Below are positions 26,450-43,331 of a stretch of DNA of 64,000 nt, piece by piece. The stretch lies in assembly GCA_003255065.1 (NCBI GenBank), contig QAOA01004976.1, positions 52,529 through 116,528 of the forward strand, in the 5' to 3' direction. The position numbers and the translations under genes were made by a program. Source of the DNA: Cercis canadensis (Eukaryota; Streptophyta; Magnoliopsida; Fabales; Fabaceae). Every line of letters starts with the position of its first letter. Positions within the stretch are counted from its first letter, which is position 1. The notes below the pieces were generated by a model that was not told where the DNA came from, ran no database searches, and worked only from the letters and a program-made list of their open reading frames with translations.

Positions 26450-28644
26450 TCATTTTTGCTTTTCGGCAGCCTGCGCACATAAACAAGTCAAGCAAGCAGG
26501 TGAGAAATAATTAAGTGACAGATTTCATAGATATCACTATCGGATACAGGAACGCAGAGATCATACAGAAAAGCAAAGATTATTCACTGAAACTGAAGAA
26601 AATACGTGTCATATAAAAATCAAGGAAATACAAGTGCAAAAAATAAATGATATCCAGTTCACCAACAACCACCAGATTACATCATAAATTCATAATAATG
26701 GCAAGTACAAATTACAAGAGATCTTTATCTCACATCATCTGATACTGCGTATGTAAAAGTATTAGAAAAAGACATCTGCCAGCCCAAAATAATTGCTCCT
26801 CCCCCCGCCCCCCCTCCCCTCCCTCTCTTTTTATNCTCTCCCTCTCTTTCTTTTTATCTTTGGTGCAAAAAGTAGGCAAAGGACCCATGGTTGTACAAAT
26901 CGATTGCACGCAAGGTCAAGTAAGTCAGGTACCAGAGCAAACAAATTATCATTATAGGATGTAAGCAAATATACAATGAAGTAAGTGTTCTGCTCTATCA
27001 AATCCTTAACCCATGCTTGACTTGAGCACTATATTTCTAAAACCTAATACTGCCCTGTTTATCAGTAGATTGATAATTCCCACTAAATTAGGCTCGAACA
27101 AAACACAGACTCCATATCTTGGACGTCAACAATCAATGAGACAAGTCCTTATTTAAACCAAGCTAGCAAGTATCTACTGATGAAATTCTAGATGAGGATT
27201 GAGATGCTGATTATATCTCCAACCTGTCTGCAAGACCGCCCCCACGGTCCTACTGTAAAATGTGTCAAATTTTACCTACAGAATTACATTTCACTATACC
27301 ACTAATAGCCACACACAAAAAAAAAAAAACTATAAAATTCTAAATGGACGTAAGGANGCCACACACAAGAAAAAAAAAAAACTATAAAATTCTAAATGGA
27401 CGTAAGGACAAGCAACAAGCAGCTAAAATCCCACCACAGGATGAATCGCTCACTAGCATCAGACAATAATCCTAACATCACATTTAATAGTAAAAATGAT
27501 GATGGAGTTTATATAAAGCGTTACATCTAAAACTATGATATCTAAAAATCGATGGAAGATAAAAACCGATATAAAGATTCAAAGACTGACTTCCAATTTT
27601 ATGATGGTCCATTCCCTCACTCTGGGACACAATTGAGCGACTAATATCAAACTTCCGTTACCCATGGAAAGTGGACAGGCAAATGACATACCTTTTGCAA
27701 TTTCTTCAAGACAGAGTCCTCAAAAGCTTGATACCCCGCGCCAACCAGATTGTTTAGCCTATCAGGTTCCGCAGGCTTCTGGACACTTGAAAAATCTGCT
27801 GCCATGGCTGGTTGAAGGGGTAAAACCAACAATGGATTAGAAAGGTGACCACTGACGCTTCCTGTTGCAGCAACCTAGAAAAAGCAACGCCCAATCTGAG
27901 TAATTGCTAATTAGTAAATTCCAGGTACAAGCATTTGAAGTAAAAAAATTAAATATGAGGAGAAAAACTTACAGCTCCTTCTTTAGTCGCCATTACAACA
28001 AGGGCCGAATTCCTCTTCTTAGAGCCCTTGATGACCACATCTTCGACTTGACCAAACTTGGAAAGCAGCTCTCTCAACTTCTCTGCTGAATAATCTTCAC
28101 CCACCTTCTCCCACGAAACTTTAAGAACCCTCTCTTTTTCCAACACAATGCCACCATTACCCGTACTTTCTTTCCCAACTCCCACCGATTCTTTTTTGAA
28201 ATCTGATTTCGTGGGTACTCCTTTGTTTGCGTGCATAGTGCGTATTCTAGCAATCTCTTCCCTTAGCTGCCTAGCAATCCTCTCCTCTTCTTCCCGTTCT
28301 TTAACAGATGGATCTGGAGCAAAAGCAGCCCGCTCTCTTTCTTCGAGGTCGGAAACCATTCTTCGTCGCTTGCCATCACGCTCAGATTGGCGGCGTTGCT
28401 GCTGACGCTTAACCCGCAAGAGGTCATCGAACAATTTTCGAGCTTTTTCATCCTTAAGAATCTCATAGGAGGTCTTGAGCTTTTGGAAATTGGAATGGGC
28501 ATTTGGATCATCTGGTCTCTTGTCAGGATGCAATTCCAAAGCCTTCAATTTGTAAGCCTTTGAGATCTCTTTCTCTGTAAGCTTCGAACCTTCCTCCCCA
28601 GATGATAACCCGAGGACACGGTAGTGATCAACGTCACCATCCAT
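26450..28644 (-). CDS. DNAJC17-like protein: J domain plus RRM
   Basis: Exons are 28644-27973 (224 codons), 27874-27692 (61 codons) and 26470-26450 (six codons and stop), giving 291 aa. Residues 6-75 form a J domain with HPD at 39-41 (ALELHPDKRPDD). A basic, Glu/Arg-rich coiled coil follows at 75-140. Residues about 171-228 form an RRM with LKVSW and a FGQVEDVVI strand. This order matches animal DNAJC17 and the plant homologues, which are linked to pre-mRNA splicing in the nucleus. The J domain would stimulate an Hsp70. The start at 28644 (MDGDVDHYRVLG) is preferred over an in-frame ATG 24 codons upstream because J proteins of this type begin just before the domain. The last exon is only 21 bp (AAEKQK), so its assignment depends on the acceptor at 26471 and the in-frame stop. 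Confidence 0.9.
26790..26870. repeat. C/T-rich low-complexity tract with single N at 26835
   Basis: A pyrimidine-rich run in intron 2 of the DNAJC17-like gene. CCCTCTCTTTTTAT stands just before the N and a near copy follows it, so this is probably another contig join with a short overlap. Confidence 0.7.
27308..27407. repeat. About 49-bp direct repeat flanking a single N (assembly join)
   Basis: 27308-27356 and 27358-27407 are the same sequence, starting GCCACACACAA and ending GGACGTAAGGA, apart from an A-run change. The N is at 27357. It is intronic, in the second intron of the DNAJC17-like gene. Confidence 0.9.
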
Positions 28645-30337
28645 TATCCCCAGTAAGAAAAAATCTGCGCAATTTTGCAGTCCCTCGAAGCTGTAATTGG
28701 ATGACTGCGGAAACACCGACTATGGAGTATGGAGGTAGAGATTGAGGGTTGGCGTCCCGCGGGGTAGAGCCGTAGAGGGTGGGTAAAACTGAAGAGAGAG
28801 TGAGAGACACGCTAATATCTTAGTAGCCCAAAAAAACCGCTACGTGCTAACGTCTCAATAAACTTTCCCAAAAATTATTTCAAAGTTCTGAAATCAGATT
28901 TAAAAAGCGAGTTAAGTGCCCACACCCATACACATGAAGTTCTCAGCAAGCAGTTGCTAATTGGAAACGATTAAAATATCTTACAATATTACTTAATTAT
29001 TTTAATTTTATTTAAATATGATAATTATGTATTAAAAAAATAATTATATATTCAAAAAAAACCATATAATAATGAGAAATATTAAAATTATTCTTTTGAA
29101 CTTACGAAAATTATTTTTGATATAAATATAAGTAATATGAAAACATTCAAACAAAAATTTTGTATAGATAAACTACTAAATGAGAACTTTGAGTAGTTTA
29201 TAAAAGATAAACAAATTTAATATTTGTGCTGTCATATGATAAAAAAAACTTGTTTAGGTTCTATTTTTGTTAAAATGATACAAGAAAGTTGAACCTAATA
29301 CCTTTTGCATTGGTTACTTAATGTTGCTACATGTTTATACTGGTTATTCTATAATAAAAATGCCCACTCTGATTTGAAATAGCGTGGATATTCAATTGCA
29401 AAAATTAATTTTTCTTATAATTGTAACCATCAAAATTTATCAACAAACACTTGGCTGAACTGATAACGAGTTAAACTCTGAACATGCGCTTTGGTTGTAG
29501 TCAAAAATTCGAAGTCCGGTGATAGCATTATTGTAAAAGAAAAAATTGTAATTACTCTAATCTTCAAAATGAATCAATACTCAATTGAGTAAAGTGAAAA
29601 TATTCATGATATTAACAAAAAAAACAAATGATCCAATTTTTTTCCAGGATGACCATGAGAATAATACTCCCTTAATTGCTTAGATCATCCTTATGGACGA
29701 ACCAATTAATATACAAACGTTTCTGCAGTCTATAAACACACAATGACATTCGCCTCCCCGAAGGAGTGAAGGGTTCAACAAAAGAAATATTACCACTATG
29801 CATGGTTTGAATGATATATTCATCCCAAAAAGGTATCGGGCTCATTACGTTAATCATACAACCAAATATAGCGGTATTCACCACAAATTTTTAACGCTCG
29901 TTTTACTTATTAACATGAATAAAACAGCTAAATACATTCAGGAAATGTCCCACCTGACAACTATCCTTATTATAGATATCCATAAGGACAAGGAAAATAA
30001 GCTTATGAAACAAGCAACATACACGGGAAGGCCTCAATGTCCACAAAATCCTAACTGCGGTGATTATCCCAAAATGCAATTAATGCCATCCCCAAACTGT
30101 TTTACAAAACTAACATTTTTCCCCAAAAAATGGCACAGCAATTACAATATCTATGTTGTCTTTGTCTGACTAACTGAAAGATCGAAATATGAGACACACA
30201 GAGAGGGTGAAACCTTCATTATTTAGGATGGATAGAAGAAATATCAACTTGGGGTGAGAAAGTAAGGAATAAATTAATTGCCGAGTTTGTGCCAGGTAGA
30301 TTGAACAGGAGATCAGGTATGAGTTTTACTTAATCCA
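28645..30337. other. AT-rich spacer between the DNAJC17-like and V-ATPase B genes
   Basis: The first 150 bp are the DNAJC17-like leader (GC-richer than the rest). From about 28950 to 29680 the sequence is very AT-rich with no coding signal. The ORF at 29798-30169 (+, 123 aa) has no recognisable domain. The last stretch before 30338 is the likely 3' UTR of the V-ATPase gene. Confidence 0.5.
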
Positions 30338-35565
<5,228 letters not shown>

Positions 35566-36340
35566 TTTTGAACTTCAAACAAGCAGACAAAGACAAATCA
35601 CACAAAAATCGATACGTGACAAACCAAAAAATAAATGAAAATCAATATTAAAATGGCACTGACTCTTTTTAGATTTAAGACACAGAAAGGAGAAAAACCA
35701 GATTACCAAGCCACCTTAAAAGTTAAACTTTCGCGACAGAAGACGATCCATATATGATCCAATTCGAATTATCCAAAAACACTATTTTGATTACATAGCA
35801 CTTTATTTTGCTGAGAAAATGAAGCACGCAAAAAAAAACCTTATGTAGTTTAATCCAAGTTAATCATTAGTGAATTAAGTGCCTGAACTGAACAAAGCTC
35901 CCCGTAACCGAACAATAACTGCAGAAATCTACAATTCCGACCCACTCTGTCTTTATTTAAGTTTGTAAGCGACCAAACTCTAAGGTACTGCCAAAAAACA
36001 ACGTTTTGTTTCGTTAAACACTCCTACTGAAACCTCAAAATGTAGGAAACTGAGATTAAATTTTCAGCAAAACCGACAAATAACAAGATCAGTAAACATA
36101 ATATCGACAATAATTCAACGACATGAAAACACTGACTTCCGGTCAAAAATAAGATCGAACTGAACAAACTTCAATTCGGCACGATCAAGCCCTTCAAGTT
36201 GTATGGAAAGTGATGATCGAAGAATGGAGAATCAGTTCAGAATCAGATAATCGATCCGAAGAAAGAAAAGCGTACCTCTTTTTTCCTCTGATCTGAAGCA
36301 GAAGAGAGATATGGCGGAGAGAAGGGGATTGGCAGAGATC
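35566..36340 (-). promoter_or_regulatory. V-ATPase B leader with probable 5' UTR intron
   Basis: A donor-like site at 36276/36275 (GAG|GTACG on the minus strand) and an acceptor at about 35573 (GAAG|TTC, seven bases before the ATG) define a probable leader intron of about 700 bp. Leader introns are common in highly expressed plant housekeeping genes. Transcript ends are not visible from sequence. Confidence 0.45.
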
Positions 36341-37442
36341 TATGGACTAAAAATTTAACAAATTAGGAAATAATAAATTATTTGTGAGAGACAGATAAAT
36401 ATATAAAAGTTTGAATTGTAATTACTATTTATTTGCTGAAAAATAGTAGTTTCAGCAGTAAATTAGTAATTAGTAAATAGGGTAATGTAATTTATCAATG
36501 GCAGGGACCCTCAAAAAAAATTCGCAATGGTAAATTGGTAACAGAAAAAAAAAAAAAAAAAAGATAAAGATTNAAAAAAGATTGTTAACGTTTTCTGGCT
36601 TAAACCTGATAGGGTGGAAATCGTCCAGTTCCGTACTCAGTGAGCTAAGATCATCTACGCCCAGATCCACGTGAAACGTAAATTGAAGTCTTCGTTATGA
36701 CCTGCTAATTGAACTCTGATTAAGGATGACAAAATGACGGGTACGTCCACATTTTTATTACAAGAGATAAATAATCGTGATCCCTAATTTTCATGAGAAT
36801 TCCATTGTTACGAAATTTTATTATATACTTTTTTTTCTGAGAAAATTTTTCATTATGTATATAAATGTCTTAACATAAATTATTTTATTGCAAACATTTT
36901 AAAATAGTTAATGAATCCTACAAAGGGATAATATATATATAAAGAAAGAATTATTGTTTAATTTTTAAAATTGACAAAAAAAATAAAACATTTGATTCTA
37001 AACATTGAATAATTCTAATCTGGTTCTTTGATATTGTACGAAATGTTAAAAATATTATTGATCCTATGTGATTATTTTATTAATATATGTGACTTTTTTT
37101 AGTTATGTGATAATTTATTTATATATGTGATTATTTTATTTATATATATAATTATAATATTTAAAAATAAATAAAATAATTACATATCAATAAGTTATAT
37201 CTAAAATATTTCTTATTAATATGAAAAAAAATCAAATTAAAATTCATCTATGTATTTAGAACTAAATAATCTTTTTTTCTAACTTAAAAAACCAAACAAT
37301 AATTCTCCAAGAAAAAATATATATTAAGACTTGCAGCTGGAAGAAATGTTTGTAAATCTTACACTAATGATGATAATGGTATCTCAAGACTTTGTAATTC
37401 TCTTTCCCTTTGGGTAATTACAGCCATAACAAAATGGTGAGT
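36341..37442. other. AT-rich spacer with a single N (36573)
   Basis: Beyond the V-ATPase leader the sequence is mostly A/T with long runs. The isolated N follows an A-rich AAAGATAAAGATT segment that partly recurs after it. A short minus-strand frame (36688-36600) could encode about 30 aa starting MDLGVDDLSS, but it has no continuation that I can find. The last part is the likely 3' UTR of the FAD gene. Confidence 0.5.
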
Positions 37443-40400
37443 TCACCGTAGGAAGTAATTGGATAATGGAAACTGGTCCCTGATCTCGTTAAATCTTCTA
37501 TTGAGGACACGAAGTGTCTGAATGTGTGGTTCATCTTCCTCCACGGCTATTATCTTGGCAAAGCTTCCCTCTTCAAGATAATCCACCACCCGATTAGCAG
37601 CTTCTAGTCCCGTCACATAAGATTTTTCCTATTAAAAAAATCAGTGATTCTATGATACTACATAAATATGTTATACTATACTGACGTAGCAAACATACAT
37701 AATTTTTATATTTTATTAGACATAAAATATAATTTATTTTATTTTTTAAACAAATTTAAAAATAATTAATTTGTATATATATTATTCATATATTTGTTAT
37801 TTTTATATAGTATGACATATTATATAAATACAAAAGTATATAAGAAAGCTCCTCAAAAAACTGGTTACATACTTATAGATATATACTTTTCCCTCCTATG
37901 CTCAATTCTCTATTTTTTTATTTAAATTATTTTTTAAATATTATTCTAATTTTTTATTTATTTTTTTATGTCACTTTAATATTCAAATAATTATCCGTCA
38001 AATCAATTTTTCATAACAAAAAAAATTACTTAAAAAATTGATTTAACAAGTAGAATAATTAATTAATATTAAAAATAAATTAAAAAATTAAAATAATATT
38101 TAAAAAATAATTTAAGGATAAAAGAGATATTTAAAAAAAAGAAAAAAAATATCAAAGCTCAACCTGTGCCCATGAACCATGTCGGTTTACAATCCAGTCA
38201 CCAGCCATGAATAAGTTTGGGAAAGATGTGGAGCCACGCATCATGTACTTATATGAACCTATCAGAGAAGCAAAATTGAACTTTTTTAAAAAAAAAAAAA
38301 TTTAAAATTAGCATTATTATTTTTCAAAAATACAANAAAAAAATTAAAATTAGCATTATTATTTTTCAAAAATACAAAAACCATTAGATTGTACCTGGAA
38401 AAAAGTGAGTCAAGCATTTTGGATATCTACCAATTTCTTTATTTTCCACGCTAGCAATCTCAAACTCTTTAATATACTTAGAGAGGTAAGACTTTACTTT
38501 GGCAACAATCTGGTCATCGCTCAGTGGCAACAACTCATTTGCACGGTACTGCCACCATATAGCATGACATGTAGTCAGAACAGCAAGGGGACATACACTC
38601 AAAGAGAGTTAGTCTTTGAACACTTACAAAATCAACTTGCAAGACTGTTACAGAATCCCCTTTATGCTCATCTTGAATTCCATTCAAATCAAAGAACGTC
38701 CATCCAAATGAGTCATCAAATCCCGAGCAAGCATTGCTTGCATTTGGAATGTTGACCTGGTAAATAAGGAGTTTATGACACCAATTAGGATCATAAAACA
38801 ATAAACCAGTTCAATGCTATCCAAGAGAACCTGCAGAAGCTACAAGTGATTCTTGAAAAGATTCATGAAAATGTATGAGGGGGGTTGCTGTATGAAACAT
38901 TGACAGTATTCAGAGGCATATTCGGATTCATGTGTAAGAGAAAGAAGCAATACAAAATAAACATGAACTTCCAGAAAGAAAGGGTTTTTTCTGCACAAAC
39001 CTTCCTATCAAGCCAGAGCTTAACAGTGAGGACATCGATGCTTCCTAAGTTCAGAACCTTCAGAAAGTCCTCCCTTGAGCGTAATGCTGGACTAAAGAGA
39101 ATACAATTGCCAGTTAAGAAAGGCAGAAATAAAAGTATTAAAGAAGTTTCGATGCATATGATGATAATTTAAACTAGAAATCCAACCTACTTAAAGTGGC
39201 TATGACAGTAAGAAACAAGGACAGACTCAGTCATCATATATTCCAATTCTTCAGACAAGTACTAAAAATTGCAATAGGAAGTCAAAAGCTTCAAATTAAC
39301 TGCAGAATAAAAAATAATTCGCATCAGGTTAATCAACTGAAATCAAATTCAGAAACAGCATACCTGTTTTTTATAACATTTTGGAGAGTAGAGATTCCAA
39401 CTGCCAAAATCACTGCATCAGCATTGTAAGTCACTCCGCTGCAAACTACCTCTGAAACACAACCTGTTTCCTCATTGAAGATTAAATCTGTCACTTTTTT
39501 GTTCTCCAGAAATTCACAACCCTTAGTTCTCAAGGAGTCCATCCATGGCTTGAAAATTTGTTCTTTTAAAGCTCCACGACACCATACCATATCAAAATCT
39601 TTCTATGTTCATGAAAGCAGATGAACTTATTCAATATTCAGACAAATCAATGAAATCCAAGCAATGGGAAATAATATGTTGAATAATTTATGGCAATCGG
39701 GTTAACTAATGGCATTAGAAGATACAAATTGTTTATTACTGGATTAAAAAAATTCTAATATTCAATGCACCCTTAAACTAGAAGTGTGCTCCTAAGTGCT
39801 TTTATGTAATTCGTGTTCCATAGGCTCCTTAACCCATGACCCAGTATAAACACTTGATATCAGCACAGCTGCTTTTCAAAAAGAAACTGAACTTATCATC
39901 GAACCTGGTGAGCAAGGATAACATAATATAGCAGTCCCAGAGTTGCAGCAGCACTACATTGCTCAGCTGGAGCAAACAGACCCACTTGAACCAAGGGCCC
40001 CATAATATCCCGATAAAGCCTCTCTGAGCAGCCAAATTGTTTAAAAACCTCCCTTGCAGTAACTACCAGTTAAGCTTCCAAATAAGACAGTTGAATAATA
40101 CATATTTGATTATGTTCAATTCGTAGCAGCAATGAATTCCAAATTGAATCCGTATCTTACTCGAATCATAGTTTCTCCAGGATGTGTCAGTGTTGTCAAA
40201 GTCAATCACTGGAAAGGAGGTGTATATGAGTCAACCAGCGGAAGATAGCAAGAATGATGAAGAAGCATGCAATAAATCACCTCTAAAATATGACCAAAAA
40301 AAAATTTGCCATCAAAATATACCAATCTAGGAAATATTATTTTGATAAAGCAACTCAGCTTTGTTTATTTATTTACAGAAACAACGCTGGGTTTGGAACA

Positions 40401-42469
40401 TAATGGAATAGCATAGGAAAGAAGAACAACTTATAAAGGTCAAGTAAACAGATAAATCATAATCGTACTTATGGTATGTTACAGAAACATGTCCCGGAAC
40501 TTCATGCACTCTGGTATAAGAAACAAGTTGAAGTGAAGGCTAAAGGGTAATATCATTCATTTAGCTCAGAAGAAGCTCAAAAAATGGTACTTAGTATATG
40601 TGTGTATTTCTTGTGTAAATAAAGTGAGTTACCCCAAAGTTTAGGTGTCATTGAACTTCATACCATAGTTCCATGAAGATGGCGATTTACTAGGTATCTT
40701 ACATAGTGGGTTGCTATAATGTACATACACATAACTTGATGCCAACAAAAGAGAAACACGGTCATCAATAAGGTAGTAGTTCTGAAGCCATTAGGAGTAA
40801 ATATCTATATCAAAGACAATTAAGTCAAGGTGAATATAAATCCCTGAGGATTACCTGCAGCCAATAAGGGCAGGGATGTTAACCTATCCAACAAAGGAAG
40901 CCTGGTGAACTGCAGACAACATCTGAAAGATATAACGATTACTTGACTAAGAAATAAGAAACAAGGCTGAAAAGAAGCTTCATACTTGGGTGTAGTATAA
41001 GATTCCCAATGGAGTAGGCAATTGAGGCAGATCTTGGAATATTGGAAATTCCACCTACAAGAAGGCATTGGTTCTCTTAAGTCATGCGTAGGCATTTATT
41101 TGAATCAAATTAAGTGGTTATGGAGAAGAGAAAAAGGTTTCTACACTAAAACACATTTTAATACAAGTCTTGTGATGTCTAAATTAAAATATGATTTTTG
41201 TTTATTTGTTTTTGCTAAAATAATTTTTCTACAAGTCTCATAATTTATTAATTAAACAGAAAAATGCTCGTAAAATAAAGTTTAAATTTTTAGCATAGTA
41301 TGAAGTGTTGCAGAATGTTTGTATGGCAAAATGATTGTTAGTCAGTTACCTCCAGCCCCTCTTCAGAATATTGCGCAGATTTTGTCCAATTTGTGAAGGG
41401 CTTAATACCCAACTCATCAACAAGGCTAAATATGTTTTGGAAGGGACGACCATAACCTTAAAAGTAAAGTATATGACGTAAGTCTCCAAATGATAGCAAA
41501 CAACGACTAATCAATTCATAAAGTGCATGTCATGAGTGGAACTGTGAGGAATTGAATAGTTACAAGGAATCTCACATTGCCTAGTAGGTGGGGATATGTG
41601 GGTCTTTTGGGGTGAGTTCTACCTCTCGACTATGACAATGGTATTAGAGCTGTTCATTCCTGGTGGCGACTCGCTGGCAATTCTCTCTGGCAGTCAATCC
41701 TTGGTGGCGACTCGCTGGGGACCAGGCGTACCCGAGGTCAAACATGAACCATCTAGGGTGTCGGCCTCAAAAGGGAAAGTATTGTCATGAGTGGAATTTT
41801 GAGGAATTGGATAGTTACAAGAAGTCCCACATCACCTAGTAGACGGAGATATGTAGGGGTTATAAGTTGGGAGACACCCTCTCTTAACAGACTAGTCTTT
41901 TAGGGTGAGTTCTACCTCTCATTACGACAGTGCAGCACTTTATGAAAGGAGAGTTCATGTGCTCAAAACGAGCAGAGAAATTTACTTTCCTACGTTCTAT
42001 AATGAAGATTTGGGCCTATTGCTTTTTGTCCAACAAAATTGAAATAAATATAAGAAAAGAAAGAAGAATTACCCCTGATTCCTACAGTGTCAGGATATCC
42101 AAAATCATTGTCACCTTCGAGAACGGTAACGTTGAAACCCTGAATCATTATCCAGAAATGCAATTTAAGATTTGAATTTTTAGAGTACAGGCAAAAGTAA
42201 CGAATTTACATCATAAATTAGGCCCGGAAACTGGAAAGAGAGGGATAGACCTGGTTGCAGAGGTGATGAGCAGCTCCAAGGCCAGCCCAACCAGAGCCAA
42301 CGATGACCACTTCCTTTTTGTTGCTCGGACTTGGACCTCCATTGGCAAGGCTTTGAGGAGCTTCAGCGCTGCAACGAAACCCACTTAGGCTCCTCCTTTT
42401 TGGTAACTCTAGCGGGAGCGCGACCCTCCAGCAAGCTAACATCATTCTACTCTGGCCAACGACTTCCAA
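37443..42469 (-). CDS. FAD-dependent amine oxidase/phytoene-desaturase-like oxidoreductase
   Basis: Exons are 42469-42251, 42139-42073, 41456-41350, 41054-40986, 40909-40855, 40208-40161, 40062-39905, 39602-39364, 39091-39001, 38756-38628, 38548-38395, 38258-38164 and 37628-37443. They total 538 aa, all in phase. A Rossmann FAD-binding motif, VIVGSGWAGLGAAHHL, lies near residues 55-70, followed by the strand-end acidic VLEGDNDFG. The C-terminal FAD-binding segment MAGDWIV is followed by a helix with GLEAANRVVDYL, as in amine oxidase and carotene desaturase families. The N-terminal 45 residues are basic and Ser-rich without early acidic residues other than E2, so plastid targeting is possible. 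The substrate is unknown. It is not a canonical phytoene or zeta-carotene desaturase. One intron carries a TRIM retrotransposon and another an assembly join. Confidence 0.87.
38297..38382. repeat. About 40-bp direct repeat flanking a single N (assembly join)
   Basis: A segment containing TTAGCATTATTATTTTTC and ending CAAAAATACAA occurs before and after the N at 38336. The pair is in the intron between exons 11 and 12 of the FAD oxidoreductase gene. Confidence 0.88.
41528..41929 (+). mobile_element. TRIM-type non-autonomous LTR retrotransposon
   Basis: A 402-bp element lies inside the intron between exons 2 and 3 of the FAD oxidoreductase gene. The 5' LTR is 41528-41637 and the 3' LTR 41783-41929. 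Both begin TGTCATGAGTGGAA and end in CA, and the 5' copy lacks about 37 bp present in the 3' copy. Directly after the 5' LTR (41639-41650) stands TGGTATTAGAGC, one base off the usual initiator-Met tRNA primer site TGGTATCAGAGC. A purine tract AAAAGGGAAAG precedes the 3' LTR. GTGCA flanks both sides (41523-41527 and 41930-41934) as a 5-bp target duplication. The 145-bp interior has no ORF and contains a repeated GGTGGCGACTCGCTGG. No gag or pol, so it must have moved with proteins from another element. Confidence 0.92.
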
Positions 42470-43331
42470 CGGCCGCTCATGATTTCCTCCCCATTAGAGC
42501 GGACAACAAAAATTTAAAGAAAACTATAGATTTTTTGTCCTTGGTGGCGTGGCTACGACAATCACCATTCATCACTTTCTTAAATGCCGTCTCATATTCT
42601 CCAAATATTTTCAGTTGTCGTTTCCCATTTTCGTTTCGGAAGGTAAAAGTAGAATATACTACATGGTAATGCTGTCAGCATACTGGAAGGAAGAACAATA
42701 AAGGATCCATATGATTACTCAGGCATGAATACGAGTTTTTTCTTTTTTTGGCCAGATTGAATATTATTGAGTAACTACATGCTGTCGAATCAATAAAACT
42801 ATCTTCCCCCAAGATTAACAACATACCTAACTTTGAAAATAAAGAAAAGTAAACTTAATACAAGATTATTTTTTTTTTATAAGTAAAATTTAATATAAAA
42901 AGAGATTCTAAGGTCAAGACATATCACAGGTTTCAACAAATATTTATAGTGGTATTTATAGATTATTTATAAAAAAGATACTGCTCACAATGACATTTAA
43001 ACTTAAGTCTTATAAATAAAATAATTCAATCATTATCAGTTGAACTAATCTCGATTGTCACTTGATACAAGACTATGAACGTTATGACCATGTTGTTTAA
43101 GAATGTCTCAATAAAAACAGTTACATAAGGGGAGAAATGTTTTTTTTTTCTAAAAAAAAGGTATAATAAGCTGATTTTACATGAACGGCGCTCAACAAAA
43201 GACAATCTTCTACTGCGCTCCACAGCCAATAATTGATAGTTGATACGGCATTTAACAAAATCTGGCGCTGTATGTTACCGTTAAAATTACTCTTTCCCCT
43301 CTGTCACTCCAACCTCACATTCCGCTGAGAA
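42470..43331. promoter_or_regulatory. Divergent promoter region between the FAD oxidoreductase and CPP1 genes
   Basis: About 860 bp separate the two start codons, which read away from each other. The ends are GC-richer (leaders) and the middle is AT-rich. No gene is visible inside. Confidence 0.5.

Noticed and set aside
29798-30169. 123-aa plus-strand ORF
   Set aside because: No family motif, composition like the surrounding AT-rich spacer, and its end lies over the probable V-ATPase B 3' UTR.
36600-36688. Short minus-strand coding-looking segment starting MDLGVDDLSS
   Set aside because: Too short, followed by A-rich sequence and an N, with no downstream exon I can join.
39829-40035. 68-aa minus-strand ORF beginning MAAQRGFIG
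   Set aside because: It is the wrong frame of FAD oxidoreductase exon 7 (40062-39905).
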